From assembly GCA_022843345.1 (NCBI GenBank), contig JALHNW010000004.1, positions 1 through 17,488 on the forward strand: a stretch of DNA of 17,488 nucleotides, read 5' to 3'. Under the pieces are notes generated by a model. The model saw only the letters and a program-made list of their open reading frames with translations. It made no database searches and was not told where the DNA came from. The stretch is from Rubritepida sp. (GTDB taxonomy: Bacteria > Pseudomonadota > Alphaproteobacteria > Acetobacterales > Acetobacteraceae). This document shows, in pieces, positions 1-8,626 of this stretch (its first letter is position 1; each line of letters starts with the position of its first letter). The position numbers and the translations under genes are program-made.

Positions 1-1
1 G

Positions 2-1900
2 CTGGACGGCGCGGCGGGCGACGGCTCCACCGTCACCCTGCGCGACCCGGCGCGGCCGGGCGCCGAGCCCGCGCGGCTGGACCGCAACCGGCTGGAGCGC
101 TTCTGGCTGAGGAGCGGCGTCATCATCCGCGGCTCCACGCCGGGCGAGCGCGCGGACCGCCCGTTCGACATCGCCTGGCTGCGCGAATCCCTGGGCCCCG
201 ACCTGGGGCTGATGCGCGACATCGCGCTCATGTCCGTCGTGCTCGCCGTGCTGGCGATCGCCCCGCCGCTGATCCTGATGCAGATCACCGACCGGGTGCT
301 GCTCTACCAGTCCTGGTCCACGCTGACGCTGATGTCCGTGCTGGTGGCGCTGTTCGTGGTGTTCGAGACGGCGCTGGGCTGGGCGCAGCGGCACCTCAGC
401 GCGGTGGTGGCGCGGCGCACGGACGGGCGGATCAGCCTGTTCATCATGCAGCGCCTGCTGCGCCTGCCGCTCGAGTTCTTCGAGCGCACGCCGACGGGCG
501 AGACGCAGGCGCGGCTGTTCCAGGTGTACCGCGTGCGCGACTTCATGGTGGGGCCGCTGTTCCGCACCCTGCTGGACACCGTCACCGTGCTGGCCGTGCT
601 GCCGGTGATGTTCCTCATCGCGCCCTTGCTCTCCGTCGTCGTGCTGGGGCTGGCCGCCGCCATCCTGCTGGTCGTGCTGGCCAACACCCCGGCGATGAGC
701 CGGGCGATCGCCGCCGCCGTCACCGCGGACCGCGCGAAGGGCACCACCCTGATCGAGACGATCCAGGGCATCCGCACGGTGAAGGCGCTGGCGATCGAGC
801 CGCAGCAGGGCGAGGCGTGGAACCGCAACGTCGCCGCCTCGCTGCAGGCCCACTTCCGGCTGCAATCCACCATCAACCGCATGCAGACCATGGTCGGGCC
901 GTTCGAGCGGCTGATGTACATGGGCATCATGTTCCTCGGCACCTGGCTGCTGCTGACCGAGAGCGTGACGATGACCACGGGCGGCCTGTTCGCCTTCCTC
1001 ATGCTGTCCCAGCGCGTGGCCGCGCCGCTCGTCTCGGTGGCCCAGCTCACCCAGTCGCTGGGCGAGGTGCGGACCGCCTTCTCCGAAGCCTCGGCCGTGC
1101 TGAACCACCCGCCCGAGCGCCCGTCCTCCGTGCTCGGCGTGCGGCCGCGCATCGTGGGCCACATCGGCTTCCAGGACGTCACCTTCGCCTATCCGGGCTC
1201 GGTGACGCCTGCGCTGTCGGAGGTGTCCTTCGACCTGCCGGCCGGGCAGGTGCTGGGCCTCGTCGGGCGCAGCGGCTCGGGCAAGAGCACGGTGACGCGC
1301 CTGCTCCAGGGGCTCAACGCCGGCTATGCGGGCCTGGTGAAGCTGGACGGGGTGGAGATGCGCGAGCTGGACCTCCAGCACCTGCGCGGCCACCTGGGCG
1401 TGGTGCTGCAGGACAACTTCCTGTTCCGCGGCACGATCCGCGAGAACATCATCGCCGGCCGCCCCGGCATCTCCTTCGAGAAGGTGATCCTCGCCTGCCG
1501 CATCGCCGGCGCCGAGGAGTTCGTGGACCGCATGCCGCGCGGCTACGAGACCTTCATCGAGGAGGGCTCGCCCAACCTGTCAGGCGGGCAGCGCCAGCGC
1601 CTGGCCATCGCGCGCGCCGTGGTGACCGACCCCGCCATCCTCATTCTGGACGAGGCGACCAGCGCGCTCGACCCCGAGAGCGAGGCGATCGTGAACGCGA
1701 ACCTGCGCCGCCTGGCGCACGGGCGCACGGTTGTGATCGTCAGCCACCGCCTGTCCTCGCTCGTGGAGGCGGACAAGATCATCGTGCTCGACAAGGGGCG
1801 TGTGGATGCGGAGGGCACGCACGGCTCGCTCCTCGCCGACAGCGCCATCTACCGGCACCTGTGGATGCAGCAGAACCGCGAGGCGGGGCGCACGGCATGA
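2..1900 (+). CDS. Type I secretion-type ABC transporter (membrane + ATPase domains), 5' partial
   Basis: This is an inner-membrane exporter subunit with fused membrane and ATPase domains; it is expected to drive substrate export with the adjacent HlyD-type protein and an outer-membrane channel. The frame is open from base 2, so the true start lies upstream. The first 70 or so residues have no nucleotide-binding or membrane motif and look like the end of an N-terminal C39-peptidase-like domain, as in HlyB relatives; whether that domain is catalytic cannot be seen. Hydrophobic segments run from about base 220 to 1070. The ATPase domain has Walker A GRSGSGKS (1265-1288), a Q-loop (VLQDNFLF), signature LSGGQ (1577-1591), Walker B ILILDEA and an H-loop (VSHRLS), so it looks active. 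Its last bases overlap the next gene as ATGA. Cargo could be a protein or, given the context, something polysaccharide-related; the family favours protein. Confidence 0.9.
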   Translation: MDGAAGDGSTVTLRDPARPGAEPARLDRNRLERFWLRSGVIIRGSTPGERADRPFDIAWLRESLGPDLGLMRDIALMSVVLAVLAIAPPLILMQITDRVLLYQSWSTLTLMSVLVALFVVFETALGWAQRHLSAVVARRTDGRISLFIMQRLLRLPLEFFERTPTGETQARLFQVYRVRDFMVGPLFRTLLDTVTVLAVLPVMFLIAPLLSVVVLGLAAAILLVVLANTPAMSRAIAAAVTADRAKGTTLIETIQGIRTVKALAIEPQQGEAWNRNVAASLQAHFRLQSTINRMQTMVGPFERLMYMGIMFLGTWLLLTESVTMTTGGLFAFLMLSQRVAAPLVSVAQLTQSLGEVRTAFSEASAVLNHPPERPSSVLGVRPRIVGHIGFQDVTFAYPGSVTPALSEVSFDLPAGQVLGLVGRSGSGKSTVTRLLQGLNAGYAGLVKLDGVEMRELDLQHLRGHLGVVLQDNFLFRGTIRENIIAGRPGISFEKVILACRIAGAEEFVDRMPRGYETFIEEGSPNLSGGQRQRLAIARAVVTDPAILILDEATSALDPESEAIVNANLRRLAHGRTVVIVSHRLSSLVEADKIIVLDKGRVDAEGTHGSLLADSAIYRHLWMQQNREAGRTA

Positions 1901-3240
1901 ACCAGGTCACGCCCCCCGGGCGGCGCGGCGAGGGGCCGGCGCTGGCCACCCTCGAATTCGTCTCGCCCACCGAGGCGGAGGTGCGGCGCCCGCCCTCGCC
2001 CTTCGCGCGCAGCGCCGCCATGCTGCTGTTCCTGATGTTCGCCCTGCTGTTGGCCGCGATGAGCCTGCTGCCGGTGGACCGCGTGGTGAGCGCGAGCGGG
2101 CGGCTGGTGGGCACGGTGCCCAACATCCTGATCCAGCCGCTGGAGCCGGCCATCGTGCGCTCCTTCGACGTGCGGGTGAACCAGGTGGTGCGCCGTGGCG
2201 ACGCGATCGCGCGCCTCGACCCCACCTTCGCCGGCGCCGACCTCGCGGCACTCGCCGGGCAAGAGGCGGGGCTGGCGGCCGAGACCGCGCGCCTGGACGC
2301 CGAGGCGGAGGACCGCGCCTTCGCCCCCGGCCCCGGCGCGCCCATGGCGCTGCAGGCCGCCATCTTCCACCAGCGCCAGGCCGAGCGGCAGTTCCGCGTG
2401 GAGGGCTTCCAGCAGCGCATCCGCTCCTTGCAGGAGACCATCCAGCGCTCCCAGGCGGAGCTGGGCCAGCTCCAGCAGCGCGCGCAGATAGCGGGGCAGA
2501 TCGAGGTGATGCGCCGCGACCTGGAGCGGGTGCAGGTCGGCTCGCGCCTCAACTCCCTGCTGGCGACGGACAGCCGGCTGGAGGTGCAGCGCGCCATCGC
2601 CACGGCGGATGGCCAGGTCCGCACCGCCCAGCGCGACCTCGCCGCCGCGGCCGCCGACCTGGAGGCCTACCTGGGCAACTGGCGCGGCCAGGTGGCGCAG
2701 GACCTGGCGCAGAAGCGGCGCGAGCTGTCGGACGTGCGCGAGGCGCTCTCCAAGGCCCAGCTGCGGCGCGACCTGATCGAGATGCGCGCCCCCGCCGACG
2801 CCGTGGTGCTGGAGATCGGCAAGAGCTCGCTCGGCGCCGTGCTGGCGGCGGGCGAGATGCTGGTGACGCTGGTGCCGCTGGAGGCGCGGCTGGAAGTGGA
2901 GGCGCAGGTGGCCCCGCGCGACCTCGGCTTCGTCGGCATCGGCGACCGGGTGACGCTGAAGTTCGAGACCTTCCCCTTCATCCGCCATGGCACCGGGCAC
3001 GGCTCGGTCCTCAGCATCTCGCAGGACACGACGGCGACCTCGGCCACGCCCGGGGCGCCGCAGGTGTACCGCGCGCGGATCGCGGTGGAGGAGCTGCGGC
3101 TGCGCAACATGCCGGCCGATTTCCGCCTGCTGCCGGGCATGCCCGTGCAGGCGGACATCATCGTCGGCCGCCGCACGCCCATGCGGTATTTCTTCGAGCG
3201 CGCGCTCCCCTACCTCGTGGAAGGGTTCCGGGAGCCGTGA
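1897..3240 (+). CDS. HlyD-family membrane fusion (periplasmic adaptor) protein
   Basis: This 447-residue adaptor should bridge the ABC transporter to an outer-membrane TolC-like channel. The ATG at 1897 overlaps the transporter stop by 4 bp, which implies translational coupling and settles the start. Residues about 37-59 form one transmembrane helix after a short cytoplasmic tail. Next comes a lipoyl/barrel-sandwich half-motif (VVRRGDAIARLDPT, about 98-110), then a long Gln/Arg/Ala-rich helical region to about residue 300 that reads as the periplasmic coiled coil. The second lipoyl half (APADAVVLEIGKSSLG) and a beta-barrel domain ending in LLPGMPVQADIIVG follow. Length and order fit the family. 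No TolC-like gene is in the window, so the outer-membrane partner must be encoded elsewhere. Confidence 0.92.
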   Translation: MNQVTPPGRRGEGPALATLEFVSPTEAEVRRPPSPFARSAAMLLFLMFALLLAAMSLLPVDRVVSASGRLVGTVPNILIQPLEPAIVRSFDVRVNQVVRRGDAIARLDPTFAGADLAALAGQEAGLAAETARLDAEAEDRAFAPGPGAPMALQAAIFHQRQAERQFRVEGFQQRIRSLQETIQRSQAELGQLQQRAQIAGQIEVMRRDLERVQVGSRLNSLLATDSRLEVQRAIATADGQVRTAQRDLAAAAADLEAYLGNWRGQVAQDLAQKRRELSDVREALSKAQLRRDLIEMRAPADAVVLEIGKSSLGAVLAAGEMLVTLVPLEARLEVEAQVAPRDLGFVGIGDRVTLKFETFPFIRHGTGHGSVLSISQDTTATSATPGAPQVYRARIAVEELRLRNMPADFRLLPGMPVQADIIVGRRTPMRYFFERALPYLVEGFREP

Positions 3241-3268
3241 AGCTTCACTAGGGTGCGCGCCGAGCAGC

Positions 3269-3273
3269 AGGAG
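3269..3273 (+). promoter_or_regulatory. Ribosome binding site for UDP-glucose dehydrogenase
   Basis: AGGAG lies 11 bases before the ATG at 3285. The 44-bp gap after the HlyD gene is too short for a clear separate promoter, so the dehydrogenase gene is probably co-transcribed with the exporter pair. Confidence 0.6.
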
Positions 3274-3284
3274 TTTCCAGGCAG

Positions 3285-4616
3285 ATGCGAATCACCATCC
3301 TCGGCGCCGGCTATGTGGGCCTCGTTTCCGGCGCGTGCTTCGCCGAGTTCGGCGTGGATGTCAGGCTGGTGGACACCGATGCGGGGCGCATCGACGCCCT
3401 GCGCGAGGGCCGCATGCCGATCTACGAGCCGGGCCTGGACCGGCTGGTGGCGGACAACGTGCGCGAGGGCCGCCTGTCCTTCGGCACCTCGGTGGAGGAG
3501 GCGGTGCCGGGCGCGGACGCCGTGTTCCTGGCCGTGGGCACGCCCACGCGCCGCGGCGACGGCCACGCCGACCTCACCTACGTCTTCGCCGCCGCCGAGC
3601 AGGTGGCCCGCGCCGCCCAGGGCAAGCTGGTGCTGGTGACGAAGTCCACCGTGCCCGTGGGCACCGGCCGGCGCATCCGCGAGGCGGTGCTGGCCGCGCG
3701 GCCCGACCTCGACATCGCGGTGGCCTCCAACCCCGAATTCCTGCGCGAGGGGGCGGCGATCAGCGACTTCATGCGCCCCGACCGCGTGGTGGTCGGCGTG
3801 GAGGAAGGCCCCACCGGCGAATGGGCGGCCGAGGTGCTGCGGCGCCTGTACCGCCCGCTCTACCTCATCGAGCGGCCGGTGCTGGTGACGGGGCTGGAGA
3901 CGGCGGAGATCATCAAGTACGCGGCCAACGCCTTCCTCGCCATGAAGATCTCCTTCATCAACGAGGTGGCCGACTTGTGCGAGAAGGCTGGCGCCAACGT
4001 GCAGGAGGTGGCGCGCGGCATCGGGCTGGACGGGCGGATCGGCCGCAAGTTCCTCCATGCCGGGCCGGGCTACGGCGGCTCCTGCTTCCCCAAGGACACG
4101 CTGGCCTTCGCCCGCACCGGCCAGGACATGGGGGCGCCGCTGCGCCTGGTGGAGACCACCATCGCCGTGAACGACGCCCGCAAGTCCGCGATGGCCGAGC
4201 GCGTGGTGGCGGCCTGCGGCGGCAGCGTGGCCGGCAAGACGATCGCCGTGCTGGGCCTGACCTTCAAGCCCGAGACGGACGACATGCGCGACGCCCCCTC
4301 GCTCGCCATCCTGCCCCTGCTGCACGCGGCCGGCGCCACGCTGCGCGCCTTCGACCCCGAGGGCATGCCCTTCGCGCGCCAGATGCTGCCCGAGGGCATC
4401 CACTACGCCCGCAACGCGCTGGACGCCGCGCAGGGGGCCGACGCCGTGGTGCTGCTGACGGAGTGGAACGAGTTCCGCGCCATCGGGCCCGACCGCCTCG
4501 CCGAGGTCATGGCCGGCCGGGTGGCGGTGGACCTGCGCAACGTGTGGGAACCCGCGGCGATGGCCGGGGCCGGCTTCGCCTACCACTCCATCGGCCGCCC
4601 CGCGGCGGCATCCTAG
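3285..4616 (+). CDS. ugd: UDP-glucose 6-dehydrogenase
   Basis: This cytoplasmic enzyme oxidises UDP-glucose to UDP-glucuronate with two NAD+, supplying an acidic sugar donor for capsule, exopolysaccharide or LPS. The 443-residue length is typical. The N-terminal Rossmann motif GAGYVG (residues 7-12) binds NAD. The nucleotide-sugar dehydrogenase signatures are all present: the VGTPT loop, the KSTVPVGT strand, SNPEFLREG, EIIKYAANAFLA with Lys211, and GPGYGGSCFPKD with the expected catalytic Cys267. The C-terminal UDP-binding domain contains LGLTFKPETDDMRD. A close paralogue such as a UDP-N-acetylmannosamine dehydrogenase is less likely, because the SCFPKD-type motifs and FLREG spacing fit Ugd best. 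It follows the exporter pair by 44 bp and is followed by a strong GC hairpin. Confidence 0.95.
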   Translation: MRITILGAGYVGLVSGACFAEFGVDVRLVDTDAGRIDALREGRMPIYEPGLDRLVADNVREGRLSFGTSVEEAVPGADAVFLAVGTPTRRGDGHADLTYVFAAAEQVARAAQGKLVLVTKSTVPVGTGRRIREAVLAARPDLDIAVASNPEFLREGAAISDFMRPDRVVVGVEEGPTGEWAAEVLRRLYRPLYLIERPVLVTGLETAEIIKYAANAFLAMKISFINEVADLCEKAGANVQEVARGIGLDGRIGRKFLHAGPGYGGSCFPKDTLAFARTGQDMGAPLRLVETTIAVNDARKSAMAERVVAACGGSVAGKTIAVLGLTFKPETDDMRDAPSLAILPLLHAAGATLRAFDPEGMPFARQMLPEGIHYARNALDAAQGADAVVLLTEWNEFRAIGPDRLAEVMAGRVAVDLRNVWEPAAMAGAGFAYHSIGRPAAAS

Positions 4617-4625
4617 GGCCGTCCT

Positions 4626-4654
4626 GCGCCGGCCGGGACAGCCCCGGCCGGCGC
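4626..4654 (+). terminator. Perfect 12-bp GC hairpin after ugd, terminator-like
   Basis: Arms at 4626-4637 and 4643-4654 are exact reverse complements (GCGCCGGCCGGG / CCCGGCCGGCGC) around a 5-base ACAGC loop, starting 10 bases after the dehydrogenase stop. There is no T-tract after it, so it is not a canonical intrinsic terminator; it may mark the 3' end of the transcript or stabilise the mRNA. Confidence 0.45.
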
Positions 4655-4688
4655 GTCCCCTCCGGGAATGCACCTATGCCGCATCCTC

Positions 4689-4717
4689 TTGATGGTCATG
4701 CTGCACCGCGTTAACAC
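4689..4717 (+). promoter_or_regulatory. Possible sigma70-type promoter for the large glycosyltransferase gene
   Basis: TTGATG (4689-4694) and TAACAC (4712-4717) are separated by 17 bases, in a locally AT-richer patch between the ugd hairpin and the next gene. The match to the consensus is partial (4/6 and 3/6), so this is tentative. The 154-bp gap 4617-4770 holds this, the hairpin, and nothing else I recognise. Confidence 0.25.
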
Positions 4718-4770
4718 AACCTGAAGTAGTGACCCGGCGCGTTGACGCGAAATTCATGGAAGTTCAAGGC

Positions 4771-7700
4771 ATGTCGGATTTCCTCATGCGCCTCGCCTCC
4801 ATGGCGGACGCGGCGCCCACGTCCGGACCGGGGGAGGCGCCGGAGCCGTCCTTCGACGCCCGCGCCGACGCGCTCACCGCGATCCGCGAGAGCGGGCTGT
4901 TCGACGAGGCCTTCCACCGCGCCGCCAATCCCGACCTGGCCGATGCGGGGCTGGACCTGCTCGACCACTTCGTGGATTTCGGCTGGCGGGAGGGCCGGCG
5001 GCCCAACCCGTATTTCGACCCCGCCTTCTACCTGGAGCACAACCCCGACGTCGCCGGCGCGGGCATGCACCCGCTGCTGCACTACATCCGCCATGGCGAG
5101 GCCGAAGGCCGCCAGCCCTGCGCCGTCTTCGTGCCCGCGTGGTACCGCGCCCGCCACGGGCTGGGCGCGGGCCAGTCCCCCCTGGCGCATTTCCTGCGGC
5201 ACCGCCACGACGGCACGGCCAGCCCCATGCCGGCCTTCGACGCCGAGTTCTACGCGCGCAACAACCCCGACGTCGTCGCCGCGCGGATGGACCCGTTCGA
5301 GCACTACATCAACGCCGGCTGGCGCGAGGGGCGCGACCCCTCCCCGGACTTCGACGCGCGCTGGTACGCCAAGCGCTACCTGGCCGGCAACATGGCGGAG
5401 AACCCGTTCTTCCACTGGGCCGCGCACCGCGACGAGCCGGGCGTGCACGGCCGCCTGCCGGAGCACGAGACCTCCATCCCCCGCGAGGTGAAGCGCTGGA
5501 CCCGCCCGGCGCCGGAGTTCGAGGAGGTGGCGCCGCTGCCGCCCTCCGCCCCGCGCCAGGCCAAGGTGCTGGCCTACTACCTGCCGCAGTTCCACGCCTT
5601 CGCCGAGAACGACCAGTGGTGGGGCAAGGGCTTCACCGAGTGGACGAACCTGCCCCGCGGCCTGCCGCGCTTCGCCGGCCACTACCAGCCGCGCGTCCCC
5701 CGCGACCTGGGCTTCTACGGCCTGGACGAGCGCGACGGCACCGAGACGCTGCGCCGCCAGGCGCGCATGGCGCGCGACGCGGGCGTGCACGGCTTCGTGT
5801 TCTACTACTACTGGTTCAACGGCAAGCGCCTGATGGACGGCCCGCTGGAGCGCCTGCTGGCCGACCCCACGGTGGACCTGCCCTTCGCCCTGATGTGGGC
5901 GAACGAGAACTGGACCCGCCGCTGGGACGGGCAGGAAAGCGAGGTCCTCATCTCCCAGGACTACCGGGAGGAGGACGACGCGGCGATGCTGGCCGACTTC
6001 GCCCGCCACTTCGCCGACCCGCGCTACATCCGCGCGCAGGGGCGGCCGCTGCTGTTCGTGTACCGCCCCGGCATCATCCCCGACTGCGCGGCGCGCGTGG
6101 AGCGCTGGCGCGCCATGGCGCGCGAGCGGTTCGGCGAGGACCCGCTCTTCGTCATGGCGCAGGCCTTCGGCGCGACCGATCCGCGCGGCTTCGGCATGGA
6201 CGGCGCGGTGGAGTTCCCGCCCCACAAGCTCACCCAGCACATGCCGCCGGCGAACCAGGAGTTCGACCTGCTGGACCCGGAGTTCACCGGCAAGATCTAC
6301 CGCTACGAGGAGGTGGTCCGCACCTCGGTGGAGGAGGCCCCGCCCGACTTCCCGCTGATCAAGTGCGCCTGCCCGTCGTGGGACAACGACGCGCGGCGCC
6401 AGGGCAGCGGGCTGGTGATGACCGGCTCGACCCCCGCCAAGTACCAGGAATGGCTCTCCGCCCTCATCGCCCAGGCGCGGCGGCACCCGGCCTTCGGCGA
6501 GCCCTTCGTCTGCGTCAACGCGTGGAACGAGTGGTGCGAGGGCACCTACCTGGAGCCCGACCTGCACTGGGGCGCCGCCTACCTCAACGCCACCAGCCGC
6601 GCCGTGGCCGGGCTGCTGCCGGCGGAGGCGGCGACGCGCGGCCTGCTGCTGGTGGGCCACGACGCCTTCCCCGCCGGCGCGCAGGCGCTGCTGCTCTCCA
6701 TCGGCCGGCAATTGCGCCGCGCCCACGGCCTGCGCGTGGAGTTCCTGCTGCTCGACGGCGGGGCGATGGAGGCGGCCTATCGCGAGGTGGCGCCGCTGAC
6801 CGTGCTCACGCCGGGGACGGACCCGATGCCGGCCCTGAAGGCGTTGGCCGCGCGGGGCTTCGGCCGGGCGCTGGTGAACACCGGCGTCGCCGGCGCCATC
6901 GCGCCCTTCCTGGAGGCCGCCGGCATCGCCCCCGAGGTGCTGCTGGTGCACGAGCTGCCGCGCCTGCTGCGCGAGCGCAACCTGGTGCCCGCCCTGCAGC
7001 GCGGCTTCCGCCACGCGGCCAACGTCGTCTTTCCCGCCCGCTTCGTGGAGCGCAAGGTGATCGAGCTGGTGGGCGAGGCCCCGGCGCGCGAGGCGCTGGT
7101 GCTGCCGCAGGGCTCCTACAAGGCGCTGGAGGCCGCGCCCGGCGCGGCGGCGGACTTCCGCGCCGCGCACGGCATCCCGCTGGATGCGTCGCTGGCGCTG
7201 GGCGTTGGCTACGCCGACCTGCGCAAGGGGCTCGACCTCTTCCTCCAGGTCTGGCGCCTGGCCAATGCCGAAGGGCCGGTCCATTTCCTCTGGGCCGGCG
7301 GGATCGCCGCCGAGATGGAGGCCTGGCTGGGCGGGGAGCTGGAGGCGGCGCGCGCCGCCGGCACCTTCCACACCCCCGGCCAGCTCGCCGACATCGCGCC
7401 TGCCTTCGCGGCGGCCGACGTCTTCCTGCTCACCTCGCGTGAGGATCCGTTCCCCACGGTGGCGCTGGAGGCGATGTCGCTGGGTCGGCGCGTCATCGCC
7501 TTCCGCGATTCCGGCGGCATCCCCGAGATGCTGGAGGAGACGGGGCTGGGCGACGTGGTGCCCTATGCCGACACGGTGGCGATGGCTGCCGCCTTGCGCG
7601 CGGCCGTGGACGCGGGCGGCGAGGACCCGGCCGCCCCCGCCCGCGCCGCGCTGGTGCGGGAGCGCTTCGCCTTCGCGCCCTACGTCACGCGCCTGCTGGG

Positions 7701-8604
7701 CATGGCGCTGCCAGGGATGGCGCGCGTCTCGGTGGCCGTGCCCAACTACAACTACGCGCGCTACATGCCCGAGCGCCTGGGCAGCGTCTTCCGCCAGACG
7801 CACCCGGTGCACGAGGTGCTGGTGCTGGACGACGTGTCGAAGGATGACAGCCTCGACGTCATCCCGCGCATCGCCGCCGAGTGGGGGCGCGATATCCGCC
7901 TGGTGCCCAACGCCGTCAATTCCGGCTCGGTCTTCGCGCAATGGCGCAAGGCGGCGGAGATGGCGACGGGCGACTGGCTGTGGATCGCCGAGGCGGACGA
8001 CACCTCCGAGCCCGCCTTCGTCGAGCGCCTAATGGCCCAGGCGGGCGACGACCCGCGCGTGGTCATGGCCTTCAGCGACAGCCGCGCCATCGGCGCCGAC
8101 GGCAGCCATGACATGGACAGCTACAAGGACTACTACGCGATGGTCGAGCCCGGGGCGCTGACCCGGCCGGCCGTGTACGAGGGCGCCGAGTTCATCTCGC
8201 GCTTCCTGTCCGTGCGCAACCTCATCCTCAACGTCAGCGCGGTGATCTGGCGGCGCGAGGCGCTGCTGGGCGCGCTGGACGCGCTGGGGGACGGGCTGCG
8301 CGGCTTCCGCATGGCCGGCGACTGGCAGCTCTACATCCAGGCGCTGGGCGAGCCGGGCGCGCGCGCCGCCTACGAGGCGGCACCGCTGAACGTGCACCGG
8401 CGCCACGCGCAGAGCGTGACCCACGCGCTGGACGCCGGGCGGCACCTGGAGGAGATCGCGCGGTGCCACGCGTTCGCGCGAGCGCGTAGCGGCGGCGGCA
8501 AGCCGACCAGGGCCCAGGCCGAATACCTGCGTGAGGTGACGGAGCAGCTGCGCCCCGCCCCGTCCACCAAAAAGCCGCCGCCGTTGCGGCGCCGCCCGAC
8601 CTAG
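4771..8604 (+). CDS. Multidomain glycosyltransferase: N-terminal repeats + WbsX-like + GT4-like + GT2
   Basis: This 1277-residue cytoplasmic protein probably adds several sugars to a surface polysaccharide. Residues about 43-228 hold five degenerate copies of a roughly 37-residue repeat (FDxxFYxxNPDVxxA...PLxHYxxxGWREGRxP); copies 1, 2 and 4 are clearest. About 264-610 is a WbsX-like (GH99-related) domain with YYLPQFH, WWGKGFTEWTN, FYYYWFNGKR, WANENWTRRWDG and CVNAWNEWCEGTYLEP. About 623-965 is a GT-B domain, GT4-like, with TSREDPFPTVALEAMSLG containing the acidic-x7-Glu pair (D892, E900). About 985-1250 is a GT2 domain starting VSVAVPNYNYARY, with EADD at 1074-1077. The start at 4771 is chosen because GGAAG (4758-4762) sits 8 bases upstream; ATG 4756 and GTG 4729 are in-frame alternatives with weaker sites. 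Sugar specificities cannot be read from sequence. Confidence 0.9.
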   Translation: MSDFLMRLASMADAAPTSGPGEAPEPSFDARADALTAIRESGLFDEAFHRAANPDLADAGLDLLDHFVDFGWREGRRPNPYFDPAFYLEHNPDVAGAGMHPLLHYIRHGEAEGRQPCAVFVPAWYRARHGLGAGQSPLAHFLRHRHDGTASPMPAFDAEFYARNNPDVVAARMDPFEHYINAGWREGRDPSPDFDARWYAKRYLAGNMAENPFFHWAAHRDEPGVHGRLPEHETSIPREVKRWTRPAPEFEEVAPLPPSAPRQAKVLAYYLPQFHAFAENDQWWGKGFTEWTNLPRGLPRFAGHYQPRVPRDLGFYGLDERDGTETLRRQARMARDAGVHGFVFYYYWFNGKRLMDGPLERLLADPTVDLPFALMWANENWTRRWDGQESEVLISQDYREEDDAAMLADFARHFADPRYIRAQGRPLLFVYRPGIIPDCAARVERWRAMARERFGEDPLFVMAQAFGATDPRGFGMDGAVEFPPHKLTQHMPPANQEFDLLDPEFTGKIYRYEEVVRTSVEEAPPDFPLIKCACPSWDNDARRQGSGLVMTGSTPAKYQEWLSALIAQARRHPAFGEPFVCVNAWNEWCEGTYLEPDLHWGAAYLNATSRAVAGLLPAEAATRGLLLVGHDAFPAGAQALLLSIGRQLRRAHGLRVEFLLLDGGAMEAAYREVAPLTVLTPGTDPMPALKALAARGFGRALVNTGVAGAIAPFLEAAGIAPEVLLVHELPRLLRERNLVPALQRGFRHAANVVFPARFVERKVIELVGEAPAREALVLPQGSYKALEAAPGAAADFRAAHGIPLDASLALGVGYADLRKGLDLFLQVWRLANAEGPVHFLWAGGIAAEMEAWLGGELEAARAAGTFHTPGQLADIAPAFAAADVFLLTSREDPFPTVALEAMSLGRRVIAFRDSGGIPEMLEETGLGDVVPYADTVAMAAALRAAVDAGGEDPAAPARAALVRERFAFAPYVTRLLGMALPGMARVSVAVPNYNYARYMPERLGSVFRQTHPVHEVLVLDDVSKDDSLDVIPRIAAEWGRDIRLVPNAVNSGSVFAQWRKAAEMATGDWLWIAEADDTSEPAFVERLMAQAGDDPRVVMAFSDSRAIGADGSHDMDSYKDYYAMVEPGALTRPAVYEGAEFISRFLSVRNLILNVSAVIWRREALLGALDALGDGLRGFRMAGDWQLYIQALGEPGARAAYEAAPLNVHRRHAQSVTHALDAGRHLEEIARCHAFARARSGGGKPTRAQAEYLREVTEQLRPAPSTKKPPPLRRRPT
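4896..5454 (+). repeat. Five tandem ~37-residue NPDV/EGR repeats encoded in the large glycosyltransferase
   Basis: Protein-level repeats at about residues 43-80, 82-117, 120-150, 156-191 and 194-228 (numbered from ATG 4771). The pattern is an aromatic-rich FDxxFY start, NPDV in the middle, a PLxHY helix and a GWREGRxP end. Copies 3 and 5 have lost the NPDV core. The DNA itself has diverged, so this is an old repeat family, not a recent duplication. Confidence 0.8.
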
Positions 8605-8626
8605 AACGAAAACCATCCCGGAGAAC

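Noticed and set aside
817..1896. Upstream extension of the HlyD frame inside the ABC transporter gene
   Set aside because: It is Pro/Arg/Ala-rich out-of-frame translation of the transporter; the ATGA overlap at 1897 gives the real start.
4896..5454. The repeat region considered as a DNA tandem repeat or CRISPR-like array
   Set aside because: The repetition is at protein level only; the nucleotide copies differ substantially, and there are no identical repeats with spacers.
4711..7941. A 1076-codon open frame on the minus strand opposite the large glycosyltransferase
   Set aside because: Its translation is low-complexity, rich in His, Arg, Gly, Gln and Ala, as expected for the antisense of a high-GC gene with strong third-position bias. 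It has no recognisable motif, and the + strand frame has clear domains.
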